Shown here: positions 28,110-37,500 of the stretch, piece after piece | How positions within the stretch are numbered: position 1 is the stretch's first letter | How the letters are laid out: each line of letters opens with the position of its first letter | Origin: an uncultured Scytonema sp. | Lineage (GTDB): Bacteria; Cyanobacteriota; Cyanobacteriia; Cyanobacteriales; Nostocaceae | Direction: 5' to 3' | DNA: 64,000 bases | NCBI GenBank assembly: GCA_937873135.1 | Contig: CALMVQ010000132.1 | Span: forward strand, 24,813 to 88,812 | Notes under the pieces: generated by a model | The model's database searches: none | Seen by the model: only the letters and a program-made list of their open reading frames with translations | Told to the model about the DNA's origin: nothing | Position numbers and translations under genes: made by a program

Positions 28110-28295
28110 TTCCACTGTAGTGCTACTCCCGAACCGCTAGAGATGAATACCGATTTAAAAACCGCACCCGTACGCTAAAAACGTAAAGAATGAAGATAGG
28201 CAATCTTAAACTCAGTAAAGGGAGTAAGTCGATCAGCGTAAATAGTTTTGTACCTCAAACAAAATACTTGACAGATCCTTATATGAGACTTTATT

Positions 28296-29552
28296 ATGAG
28301 AAGCTTGCAGTTAAAACGGGTGGTAGTCACAGGTTTGGGAGCAATTACCCCCCTAGGAAACACAGTCACAGAATATTGGCAGGGACTCCTTCAAGGACGT
28401 AGTGGCATTGGGTATATTAGCTCGTTTGATGCATCTCGACATGACTGTAAAATTGCAGCTCAGGTAAAAGGCTTTGACCCCTGTAATTATTTAGAGCGCA
28501 AGGATGCTAAGCGTATGGATTGTTTTACCCAATTTGCAGTTTGTGCAAGTTTACAAGCAATCGCCGATGCCAGATTTACAATCAACGATCTTAATGCCGC
28601 TTTAGTTGGGGTGATCGTTGGCAGTAGCTTTGGCGGCATCCAGGTTTTGGAAGAGCAACAGGAGATCTATCTTACTAGGGGTCCTGACTACTGTAGTCCG
28701 CTTTTGATGCCCATGATGATTACTAATATGGCTGCTGGGTTAACGGCAATTCACACCGGGGCTAAGGGACCTAACTCCTGTACTGTCACTGCTTGTGCTG
28801 CTGGGTCTAATGCGGTAGGGGAAGCTTTTCGTTTAATTCAACAAGGTTATGCCCAAGCGATGTTTTGCGGTGGTACGGAAGCACCGATTACACCTTTAGC
28901 TACTGCTGGATTTGCTGCTGCTAAAGCTTTGTCAACTCGGAATTTTAACCCCACTCGTGCCTCTCGCCCCTTTGACCGTGACAGAGATGGGTTTGTTATG
29001 GGAGAAGGTGCTGGCATTCTGTTTCTTGAAGAGCTAGAACACGCCTTGAGCCGTGGAGCCTGCATTTATGCAGAAATCGTTGGCTATGGCATGACTTGTG
29101 ATGCCTATCATATGACATCTCCCATACCTGAAGGTAAAGGAGCTGCCAAAGCGATGGAACTATCTCTCAAAGAAGCTGGCTTGTTTCCCCAGCAAGTAGA
29201 CTATATCAATGCTCACGGCACCAGTACATTTGCTAATGATGTCAGTGAAACCTTAGCAATAAAACTTGCCTTGGGACAACATGCTCATCAAGTGGCTATT
29301 AGTTCCACGAAATCTATGACCGGGCATCTTTTGGGAGGCTCTGGAGGCATTGAAGCTGTGGCAACGGCAATGACAGTTGCAAAAGACGAAATTCATCCCA
29401 CAATCAATTTAGAGTTTTCCGATCCCGCTTGTGACTTGGATTATGTTCCAAACATCAGCCGAATACAAAGAGTGAACGTTGCTCTTTCTAATTCCTTTGG
29501 TTTTGGAGGTCATAATGTCACATTAACTTTCAAAAAATTTGAAGACTTATAG
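28296..29552 (+). CDS. FabF-like beta-ketoacyl-ACP synthase II
   Basis: A 418-residue stand-alone ketosynthase matching FabF in length and motifs: VVVTGLGAITPLGN start, active-site Cys in TVTACAAGSNAVGEAFRL, His in YINAHGTSTFANDVSET, His in TKSMTGHLLGGSGG, and a Gly-rich SNSFGFGGHN end. It condenses malonyl-ACP with acyl-ACP in fatty acid synthesis. An extra copy in a fatty-acid-primed PKS cluster could shape the starter acyl chain, or act as a product-resistant spare; both are inference. It sits between the efflux operon and the FAAL gene, on the same strand. All three catalytic residues are present, unlike a chain-length factor. Confidence 0.87.
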   Translation: MRSLQLKRVVVTGLGAITPLGNTVTEYWQGLLQGRSGIGYISSFDASRHDCKIAAQVKGFDPCNYLERKDAKRMDCFTQFAVCASLQAIADARFTINDLNAALVGVIVGSSFGGIQVLEEQQEIYLTRGPDYCSPLLMPMMITNMAAGLTAIHTGAKGPNSCTVTACAAGSNAVGEAFRLIQQGYAQAMFCGGTEAPITPLATAGFAAAKALSTRNFNPTRASRPFDRDRDGFVMGEGAGILFLEELEHALSRGACIYAEIVGYGMTCDAYHMTSPIPEGKGAAKAMELSLKEAGLFPQQVDYINAHGTSTFANDVSETLAIKLALGQHAHQVAISSTKSMTGHLLGGSGGIEAVATAMTVAKDEIHPTINLEFSDPACDLDYVPNISRIQRVNVALSNSFGFGGHNVTLTFKKFEDL

Positions 29553-30267
29553 AGTTTTTTTTTTGGGCATTGCTGCCAATCATGTATGAAAATAATTTTG
29601 CCTTATACCAAAACTCTTGTAGAGACGCGATATACGAAGTCTCTACACCGAAATTCATACTATAATTCAGCAACGCCTTTTTTTGAGATGACACTAGTCT
29701 AAATTTCTGTTAATGTGTTACTCTTAATAAAGATGCTTCAAAAAAGTAGCAAGGATCTTAAGTCCACAAAAAAATAGATGATAAATTTTCAGTAGTCGTG
29801 AGAGGATGTTTGGAAAGTCTTGCACAAAACGTCAAGGCAAGCGCATATCTTTCCTACCCCCTTAAAAAGGAAAACGTTAAGTCCTTTTTAGGGGTATCCA
29901 AGATATTTCGGGTAACAAACACGAATTTTCAAACATTGTCTGAGAGCGGATTCCTGAGTGTAACCCCATAAAAAATTTGAGGGATTGAAATAATGACACC
30001 TTTTTTGAGAGCGCTGCACATCCCTTTAAAAAATTCTTTGTTTACTTTTTTCATAAATAAAGAATTATGCTACAAACCCATGTAGTCCTAAGTTTATCGT
30101 CCTAACTCTCGGACTCAAGACTTAGGATTCAAGACGATGAGTGATGATAAGTGCTACAGTATTGACCATCTTGGCGAAATTTTCTGGAAATAGCTTATCT
30201 CGTTACATCGAATCCTAACTTTCTGCAAGTCTGAGTTTGAGAAAAAGCTCATGAGACAACAAATCTG
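29553..30267. promoter_or_regulatory. Long leader region upstream of the FAAL-PKS genes, with stem-loops
   Basis: No gene was found in about 715 bases. A strong stem-loop lies at about 29854-29896: TACCCCCTTAAAAAGGA pairs with TCCTTTTTAGGGGTA. A smaller inverted repeat (TGTAGAGAC...GTCTCTACA) lies at about 29620-29649. A T-run follows the FabF stop. The region could hold the promoter and leader for the assembly-line genes, but no specific site can be named. Confidence 0.4.
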
Positions 30268-32061
30268 ATGAACACTAAGCAGAAATTTTCAACATTGGTA
30301 GAGCTGCTGCGCTATCGAGGAACACATCAGTCTAACCAAACAGCCTATACATTCCTCTATAATGGGGAAATTGAAACAGGAAGCTTGACTTATGGAGAAC
30401 TGGAACAGCAGGCGCGAGCGATCGCAACTCAGCTTCTGAAGCTGGGGTTGACTGATGGCGATCGGGCATTGCTGCTTTACCCACCAGGTCTGGAATTCAT
30501 TTCAGCTTTCTTTGGATGTTTGTATGCAGGGTTAGTAGCGGTTCCAGCTAAGGTGAACAGCTACAATGAAAAACTGTCTAGGTTAGAGGCGATTCTGCTA
30601 GATGCCGAGGCCAAGGCGGCACTTACCACAACATCTTTGTTATCTAGTACAAAAAAACGATTTGACCAAAATCAAAAATTGGCTGGTCTGCACTGGATAA
30701 GCACGGACAACATTTCTAGTGATTTAGAGATAGACTCATACGAGATAGCTCTAAATGGTAAAACCTTAGCCTATCTCCAATATACGTCGGGTTCCACGAA
30801 CCAGCCTAAGGGGGTGATGGTAAGTCACAACAATCTACTATGTAATTTGGAGGCTCTTGACTTAGTATGGGAGCATACACCAGATAGTGTCATGGTAACG
30901 TGGCTTCCTACCTTCCATGATATGGGGCTTATCTATGGAATACTTCAACCTTTCTATAAAGGGTTCCCTTGTTACATGATGGCACCAGTGTCTTTTCTTC
31001 AGCGCCCTTTGCGATGGTTGCAGGCGATTTCGCGATACAAGGCTACTCATAGTGCTGCTCCTAATTCCGCCTACCAGCTTTGCGTAGATAAGATTCCTCC
31101 AGAACTACGAACTAACTTAGATCTTAGTTGCTGGCGCGTGGCTTTAAATGGTGCAGAACCTGTTAGATACCATACCATCAAACAGTTTTCTGAAGCCTTT
31201 GCTCCCTGTGGTTTTAACAAAACTACTTTCTGTCCTGCCTATGGTCTTGCTGAAGGGTCTTTGAAACTGACTGCTGTGCCGACAGGGGTCTTACCGAGGT
31301 TCTCTAAGGTTCAGGCAGAAGCGCTAGCAAAAAATTGGGCTATGGAGGTCACTGAAGAGCAACAGATCGTACACACTCTAGTTGGATGTGGATGGACTAA
31401 GATGGATACAAAAATCATCATCGTTCATCCTGAATCATTAACCCAATGTTCACCCCAAGAAGTGGGCGAGATTTGGGTATCAGGTTCCACTGTAGCTCAA
31501 GGCTACTGGAGGCAATCTGAAGAGACGAAGCAAACCTTCCAAGCTTATCTGTCAGATACGAGCGTTAGCACACCGTTAGCGACGCCAGGAGCTCATGGTC
31601 CATTTCTACGAACTGGTGACCTGGGATTTGTAAAGGATGGTGAGTTGTTCATCACTGGTCGCCTCAAGGATGTCATTATCATTCGAGGTCGCAATCATTA
31701 TCCTCAGGATATTGAACTGACAGTGGAACAGAGCCATCCGGGATTGCGTATGGACTGTGGGGCTGCTTTTGGAGTTGAGGTAGATAGCGAGGAGCAACTG
31801 GTCGTTGTACAGGAGGTGGAACGAACTTGGATGCGGAAGCTAAATCTGGATGAGGTGATTGGAGACATCCGTCAGGCGGTGATGATGCAACATGAACTGC
31901 GGGTTTATGCAGTAGCGTTAATTAAGCCAGCAAGTATTTCCAAAACTTCAAGTGGTAAGATAATGCGTCGTGCCTGTCGAACCAAATTTTTAGAGGGAAC
32001 TCTTGAAGTCTTAAATTCGGGTGTTAGTAATTTAGAACACTTGAATAAACTAGCTGTTTAG
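30268..32061 (+). CDS. Fatty acyl-AMP ligase (FAAL)
   Basis: A 597-residue adenylating enzyme that activates a fatty acid as acyl-AMP and loads it on an acyl carrier protein. It has the P-loop LQYTSGSTNQPKGVMVSHNN, the FAAL-typical WLPTFHDMGLIYGIL and GAEPVRYHTIKQFSEAF, the adenine motif CPAYGLAEGSLKLT, the FLRTGDLGFVKDGELFITGR hinge and SKTSSGKIMRRACR with the catalytic Lys. These distinguish FAALs from fatty acyl-CoA ligases. No carrier domain is fused, so the acyl group must go to a separate carrier; the next two genes each supply one. It is the natural starting enzyme of the PKS line that follows. Confidence 0.92.
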   Translation: MNTKQKFSTLVELLRYRGTHQSNQTAYTFLYNGEIETGSLTYGELEQQARAIATQLLKLGLTDGDRALLLYPPGLEFISAFFGCLYAGLVAVPAKVNSYNEKLSRLEAILLDAEAKAALTTTSLLSSTKKRFDQNQKLAGLHWISTDNISSDLEIDSYEIALNGKTLAYLQYTSGSTNQPKGVMVSHNNLLCNLEALDLVWEHTPDSVMVTWLPTFHDMGLIYGILQPFYKGFPCYMMAPVSFLQRPLRWLQAISRYKATHSAAPNSAYQLCVDKIPPELRTNLDLSCWRVALNGAEPVRYHTIKQFSEAFAPCGFNKTTFCPAYGLAEGSLKLTAVPTGVLPRFSKVQAEALAKNWAMEVTEEQQIVHTLVGCGWTKMDTKIIIVHPESLTQCSPQEVGEIWVSGSTVAQGYWRQSEETKQTFQAYLSDTSVSTPLATPGAHGPFLRTGDLGFVKDGELFITGRLKDVIIIRGRNHYPQDIELTVEQSHPGLRMDCGAAFGVEVDSEEQLVVVQEVERTWMRKLNLDEVIGDIRQAVMMQHELRVYAVALIKPASISKTSSGKIMRRACRTKFLEGTLEVLNSGVSNLEHLNKLAV

Positions 32062-32179
32062 AGCGTTAGTAGAAGCAATTTCAAGAATATTACTTTCCAG
32101 TTCACTTTGTAGAAACGTGCTGATCTCATCAGCATGACAAAAAAATGCAAGTCATTTATTGAGAAAAAGAGGTATGTAT

Positions 32180-33595
32180 ATGTTGACTCAAGATCAGATC
32201 AAGTTAACCGAAGGCCAGATCAAGCATTTTGCAGAGAAAGGATGGGTTGGTCCCCTCGATATATTTTCGCAGTCAGAATTTGGTGCCCTTAAACAATGCT
32301 TAGAAACTAATAGTTCTGTTGCTGAAGTAGATGGTCAGCAGATGATGACGTTCTACAACAATATAATGAATCTCAACACATCTCGTGACCTTCACCTGTT
32401 CCACAAACCAATAGCTGAGTTTTTTAAAAACCCCAAGCTTGTTAGCCTGTTAAACCAACTGGGTGAACCTAATTTGCTGTTGTGGAATACAAATGTCTTT
32501 TGCAAAATGCCAGGAGAAGGTGAGATCAAGTGGCATCAAGTTTATGATTCTTACGATCCTAGTGCTTATGATCCTCAAAAGCCAGCACTGCTTTACCCCA
32601 AAGATGAAAGTTTTTTAAATCTAACAGTGTGGGTGGCAATAGATGATGCTACTATTGAGAAAGGTTGCTTAAATTTTGCCAATGGCACCCATGAGAAAAA
32701 ATTTGCGCGGTTGCAAGTGTCTCCTGAGGAGGGAATGTTTGCAGGTGTGAAAAACCATAAAATGGTTTGGCAAGGGCGAAGACAATATTCAGCAGTCTTT
32801 GACTTTAATGAAGATGAATGGACAGTGGAAGCAGTACCAGCTAAAGCGGGTCAAGTGATTATCTTCACTGAAAGGGTTATGCATTCTTCTCGTGGCAATA
32901 ACTCCAATCAACGCCGACTAGGTATTAACGCACGTTACGTTCGTCCAAGTGTGCAGATTTATGCACATCGTCTGCAAGACGATTTCATTGACGAAAATTT
33001 TCACAATATAAAAAGGCATTTCGCTATCCAGGTGTCAGGGCGCGACGATTATGGAATTAACGTTGTCAGAGAATGGAATGATTTGGATGATACAGAAGTA
33101 GAGTTTCATACCATGTCCAATTTAGTTCGCTTCGGTTATGTTCAACTGCCCCAAGGCAAGCAACAAATAGAGATTGAGAGTCTTTACCAACAGGCTGTAG
33201 AAGGGGATTGTCAACAAGAGGAGCCAGACCCAATTCTACAACCACGAAAGTATATTCAATGGCAAGCTTGGAATAAAATTAAGGGGACGAGTCGCACAGA
33301 GGCGATGAAACAGTACAGCCAACTGATAGCCAAACTGCCACGCATAGATAGACAAAAGAAACTACCTTTAGACGAAGAGATTAAAGCTTGGTTAGTCGCT
33401 TATGTAGCTAAACTGCTGAACATGGAACCAGAGAAGGTAGATTGTACTCTTCTTTTTGAGCGCTATGCTTTAGGCTCAGCTGATTCAGCAATTCTAACTG
33501 GTGAACTGGGGGCTTGGCTGGAACGAGAGCTTTCTCCTACGTTGCTTTACAATTACCCCAATATAGAGAATTTGGCTAAACATTTAGGATCGTAA
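32180..33595 (+). CDS. SyrB2-like Fe(II)/2-oxoglutarate enzyme fused to an acyl carrier domain
   Basis: About 471 residues from ATG 32180 (AGAGG about 7 bases upstream; in-frame starts at 32159 and 32174 are alternatives). Residues about 1-300 are a PhyH/SyrB2-type non-haem iron fold. The proximal motif is KWHQVYDSY (His119, Val121), followed by FLNLTVWVAIDDATIEKGCL and NGTH. The distal motif is MHSSRGNNSNQRRLGINARYV (His235, 2OG-binding Arg). Hydroxylases have HxD and SyrB2-type halogenases HxA or HxG; this protein has His-Gln-Val, although an Asp lies two residues later. Residues about 385-471 are a carrier domain with ADSAIL (Ser436). The enzyme probably halogenates or oxidises the acyl chain that the FAAL loads on its own carrier. 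The exact reaction cannot be decided from the sequence. Confidence 0.82.
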   Translation: MLTQDQIKLTEGQIKHFAEKGWVGPLDIFSQSEFGALKQCLETNSSVAEVDGQQMMTFYNNIMNLNTSRDLHLFHKPIAEFFKNPKLVSLLNQLGEPNLLLWNTNVFCKMPGEGEIKWHQVYDSYDPSAYDPQKPALLYPKDESFLNLTVWVAIDDATIEKGCLNFANGTHEKKFARLQVSPEEGMFAGVKNHKMVWQGRRQYSAVFDFNEDEWTVEAVPAKAGQVIIFTERVMHSSRGNNSNQRRLGINARYVRPSVQIYAHRLQDDFIDENFHNIKRHFAIQVSGRDDYGINVVREWNDLDDTEVEFHTMSNLVRFGYVQLPQGKQQIEIESLYQQAVEGDCQQEEPDPILQPRKYIQWQAWNKIKGTSRTEAMKQYSQLIAKLPRIDRQKKLPLDEEIKAWLVAYVAKLLNMEPEKVDCTLLFERYALGSADSAILTGELGAWLERELSPTLLYNYPNIENLAKHLGS

Positions 33596-33903
33596 TCGTG
33601 CGCTACTAAACTGAAGTATGAATCAGCCTCAAGCACTTGTACCAAAGGTACAAAGAACAGTCTCTTCCTTTAGCTAAAAAATGATTTCGTATCTAAGTTT
33701 AGTAATGCTAGATTAGGTAATTTTGTAGCGGTTTTGGCGTAAGAATTATTTTGTGAACGAACCGCATTCGCCTTTAGGCGCTACTGCACTTTAGATGCGA
33801 AGATTCTCCCAACCCTCCCCTTACCTTGGGGAGGGTGCAAGGGAGAGCGGGTGGGGCTTTGTACCTATTGAGCGTAATTATATTGGCAAAATTGTGAATA
33901 ACT
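33596..33903. terminator. Gene-free spacer with a strong GC hairpin
   Basis: At about 33816-33838 ACCCTCCCC and GGGGAGGGT pair around a seven-base loop (TTACCTT). No T-run follows, so it may be a dispersed repeat rather than an intrinsic terminator. No gene was seen in the rest of the spacer. Confidence 0.35.
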
Positions 33904-34431
33904 ATGATAGATACACTAAAATATATAAATTCAAAGCAGAGCATAGGTGAAGGACTTGTTTGGAGCGATAAAAACCATGACTTTAAGGTTTTACCACCGG
34001 AGTTTTGGAACTTCCACCTTGAAAGTTATCAAATTTGTAAAACCTGGCTACAAAATCACGAATCTATTCTCGATAGTGAGGAAGAGCAGTGTTACCAGCG
34101 TATTGTAACAGTTTTAAAAGACATAGGTAAGCTAATTGAGGAAGTTAAAGAACCGATTCAACTCAATCGCTTAAAAAAACTAAAAGTTTTGGTCAAATTA
34201 CGACTTATTGTTGCAGATAAATTAGGAATAGAACCAAATAAAATTAACCCGCTATCGAACTTTGTGAATGACTTGGGAGCAGATTCTTTAGACATATTAG
34301 AACTATTTAAAGCTTTAGAAGAAGCCTTCAACATTGAAATTCATAATAAAGTAGTAGATGAAGTACTTTTGACTGTCCAACCAACCATTGATTTTATCAG
34401 TAAAAAGATTGAATATCCTATTTTGTTGTAA
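33904..34431 (+). CDS. Acyl carrier protein with an unusual N-terminal domain
   Basis: A 175-residue protein. The C-terminal part (about 90-172) is an acyl carrier protein with the phosphopantetheine site VNDLGADSLDILELFKALEE (Ser128). It is closer to fatty-acid-type ACPs than to the PKS carriers downstream. Residues about 5-85 are unrelated to carriers: LPPEFWNFHLESYQICKTWL and CYQRIVTVLKDIGKLIEEV resemble the conserved C-terminal tail of type ISP restriction-modification enzymes (PPEVWEFHIGGYQVCEKWLK...HYQRIV.AL..TI.LM.EI). No methylase, helicase or nuclease is attached. It lies directly before the first PKS gene, whose protein has no N-terminal docking helix, so it could deliver the starter. 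The function of the extra domain is unknown. Confidence 0.75.
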   Translation: MIDTLKYINSKQSIGEGLVWSDKNHDFKVLPPEFWNFHLESYQICKTWLQNHESILDSEEEQCYQRIVTVLKDIGKLIEEVKEPIQLNRLKKLKVLVKLRLIVADKLGIEPNKINPLSNFVNDLGADSLDILELFKALEEAFNIEIHNKVVDEVLLTVQPTIDFISKKIEYPILL

Positions 34432-34537
34432 GCATATATTTCTACCTTGCTATTTAAGTGAAGTCCGAAAAGGGGGAGATAAATTCTTTTTTTCCTACCT
34501 ATGAAATATATGTAAATTAAAAGTGTAACAGCTTACT

Positions 34538-37500
34538 ATGGAACCTATAGCAATTATTGGTATGGGGTGTCGTTTTCCCAGTGCTAAAGACCCAGAATCT
34601 TTTTGGAATTTGTTAAAAGATGGCAAAGACTTGATAACTGAGGTACCACCAGAAAGATGGGACATTGACACGTTTTATAATCCACAAGCAAGTAAGCCAA
34701 CAAAAATGAGTACCCGTTGGGGTAGCTTTATAGAAAATATAGACCAATTTGATACTAATTTTTTTGGTATTTCTCCTCGAGAAGCACAACAAATGGATCC
34801 TCAGCAAAGATTAGTGCTGGAGGTAGCTTGGGAAGCCCTGGAAAATTCTGCAATAATGTCAGACAAGCTAGCTGGCAGTCAAACTGGGGTATTTGTTGGA
34901 GTTTGTAACTGCGACTACGATCGCCTTTTGTGCCAAGATCTCGCTCATTTAAATGCTTACAGCGGCACTGGTACTAGTTACTCTATTGTAGCAAATCGTT
35001 TGTCTTATTTGCTAGATTTACGCGGACCAAGTATAACAGTGGATACTGCCTGCTCCGCTTCACTAGTGGCGATACATCTTGCATGCCAAAGTTTGCAAAA
35101 TCAAGAGTCTCATCTAGCATTAGCTGGAGGAGTTAACCTCATTCTGTCTCCACACACAACCATCATTCTTTCTCAAGCAAACATGATGGCACCTGATGGA
35201 CGTTGCAAAACGTTTGATGCCAGTGCAAATGGTTATGTACGAGGAGAAGGCTGTGGGATAGTGGTTCTCAAACGCTTTTCGGATGCTCTCAAAGATAAAA
35301 ACAATATTCTGGCGGTTATTAAAGGATGGGCAGTTAATCAAGATGGTCTAAGCAATGGATTCACAGCTCCCAATGGACTTTCTCAACAAGCAGTTATCCG
35401 CCAAGCCTTGCAAAACGCTGAGGTGCAACCAGCACAAATTAGTTACCTTGAAGCCCATGGCACTGGTACTTCTTTGGGAGACCCTATTGAGTTTGAATCC
35501 TTCAAAACAGTATTAATGCAAGGACGTTCTTCAGATCAGCCTTGCTGGATTGGTTCGGTAAAAACTAATGTCGGGCATTTGGAGTCAGCAGCTGGCGTTG
35601 CTAGCTTAATTAAGGTAATATTATCTCTGCAACATCGGGAAATACCGCCTCATTTACACTTAAACCAGCTAAACCGATATATTTCTCTAGAAAAAACACC
35701 ATTTTGCATTCCTACTAAGTGCCAGTCTTGGTCTACTGGTACAGAGCCGCGATTCGCTGGAGTCAGTGGATTTAGCGTTGGTGGAACCAATTGTCATATC
35801 GTTTTAGAAGAAGCGCCCACACCTACTGTGGTAGCTCGTGACATGGAACGCCCTTTGCACGTTCTTACCCTATCAGCGAAAAGTGAGAAGGCGCTACAGG
35901 AGTTGGCACAACGTTACGAAGCTTACTTTCAAGCTCACCCAGAGACATTATTCGCCGATGTTTGCTTTACTGCAAATACTGGGCGTACGCATTTTACTCA
36001 TCGACTTGCTGTTATAGCTGAATCTAATGTGCAGTTCCAAGGAACACTTAGTACTTTTGCAACGGGAGAAAAAGCTACTGGACTAGTAAGTGGAATTGTG
36101 CAGAGTTTGAATTCACCTAAGATAGCCTTCCTCTTTACGGGTCAAGGTTCTCAGTACGTGAATATGGGACGCCAACTCTACGACACTCAACCCACGTTCC
36201 GACGAACTCTTGACCTTTGCGATCGCATTTTGAGTCCTTATCTGGAACAGTCGCTGCTCACAGTTTTGTATCCAGAACAAGGGATGAGTTCGCCTCTAGA
36301 CGAGACAGTCTACACCCAACCAGCATTATTTGCCCTTGAGTATGCCTTAGCTGAGCTATGGAAGTCTTGGGGTATAGTTCCGGATGTAGTCATGGGTCAT
36401 AGTGTAGGTGAATATGTTGCTGCCTGTGTTGCAGGAGTATTCAGTTTAGAAGATGGCTTAAAGCTGATTGCTCAGCGAGCACAGCTCATGGAAGCCTTAC
36501 CCAAAAATGGTATGATGGTAGCAGTGTTTGCCCCTGAAGCACAGGTAGTAGCCGCCATTCAACCATACTTTCAAGAAGTGGCGATCGCCGCCATTAACGG
36601 CCCAGAGAACATTGTGATTTCAGGAAAGTGCGGGACAGTAGAGGTGGTTATTGCTGCCTTAAAAGCAGAAGGAATCAAAACCCGACAGTTAAATGTCTCC
36701 CATGCCTTCCACTCTCCTTTAATGGAGCCAATGTTAGCTGCTTTTGAAAAAGTGGCTTCAGAAATCACTTTCTCATCCCCAAAAATCAACGTAATCTCTA
36801 ATGTTACTGGTGGCTTAGATAAAACTGAAATAGTCACTCCTGAATATTGGTGTCACCATGTACGGCAACCAGTCAGATTTGCTGCGGGGATGGAAACCCT
36901 TGCTCGGAAAGGCTATCAAGTATTTATAGAAATTGGACCAAAGCCAACATTGTTAGGTATGGGACGCAGCCTATCAGATTCTGAAGTTGAACACTTTTGG
37001 TTGCCCAGTATGCGTCCGGGAAAAGATGATTGGCAACAGCTACTACAAAGTTTGGGGGAGTTGTATATTAGTGGCGTAAAAGTCGATTGGTCAAGCTTTG
37101 ATCAAGACTATCATCGGCGGCATCTTCCCCTACCAACATACACCTGGCAACGACAGCGTTATTGGATTGAAACGACTGACACTGTTAGTCAAAAACCAGG
37201 ATTCCTTGCCAAAAATAATGGAAGATTTCACCCATTAGTTGGTCAACGGTTATATCAAGCAGGTTCTCAGCAATTTTGTTTCGAGTCACAAATCAGTCAA
37301 AAAGTACCAGCTTTTTTGGGCGATAAACATGTTTATGAGAAAGCTATTTTTCCAGCTACTGGTTATTTAGAAATGGCTTATTCTGCTGGGGTTACCGTTT
37401 TACAATCCGAGAACTTGGTGGTAGCGGAAGTTCTCATCCTGCACGCTTTAATTCTGCCAGAAAAAGAAGCCAAGACAATCCAATTAATTTTGACACCTCA

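Noticed and set aside
32180..33595. Plain phytanoyl-CoA hydroxylase
   Set aside because: The motif spacing and surrounding sequence fit SyrB2-type carrier-dependent enzymes better, the HxD Asp is not at its place, and a carrier domain is fused.
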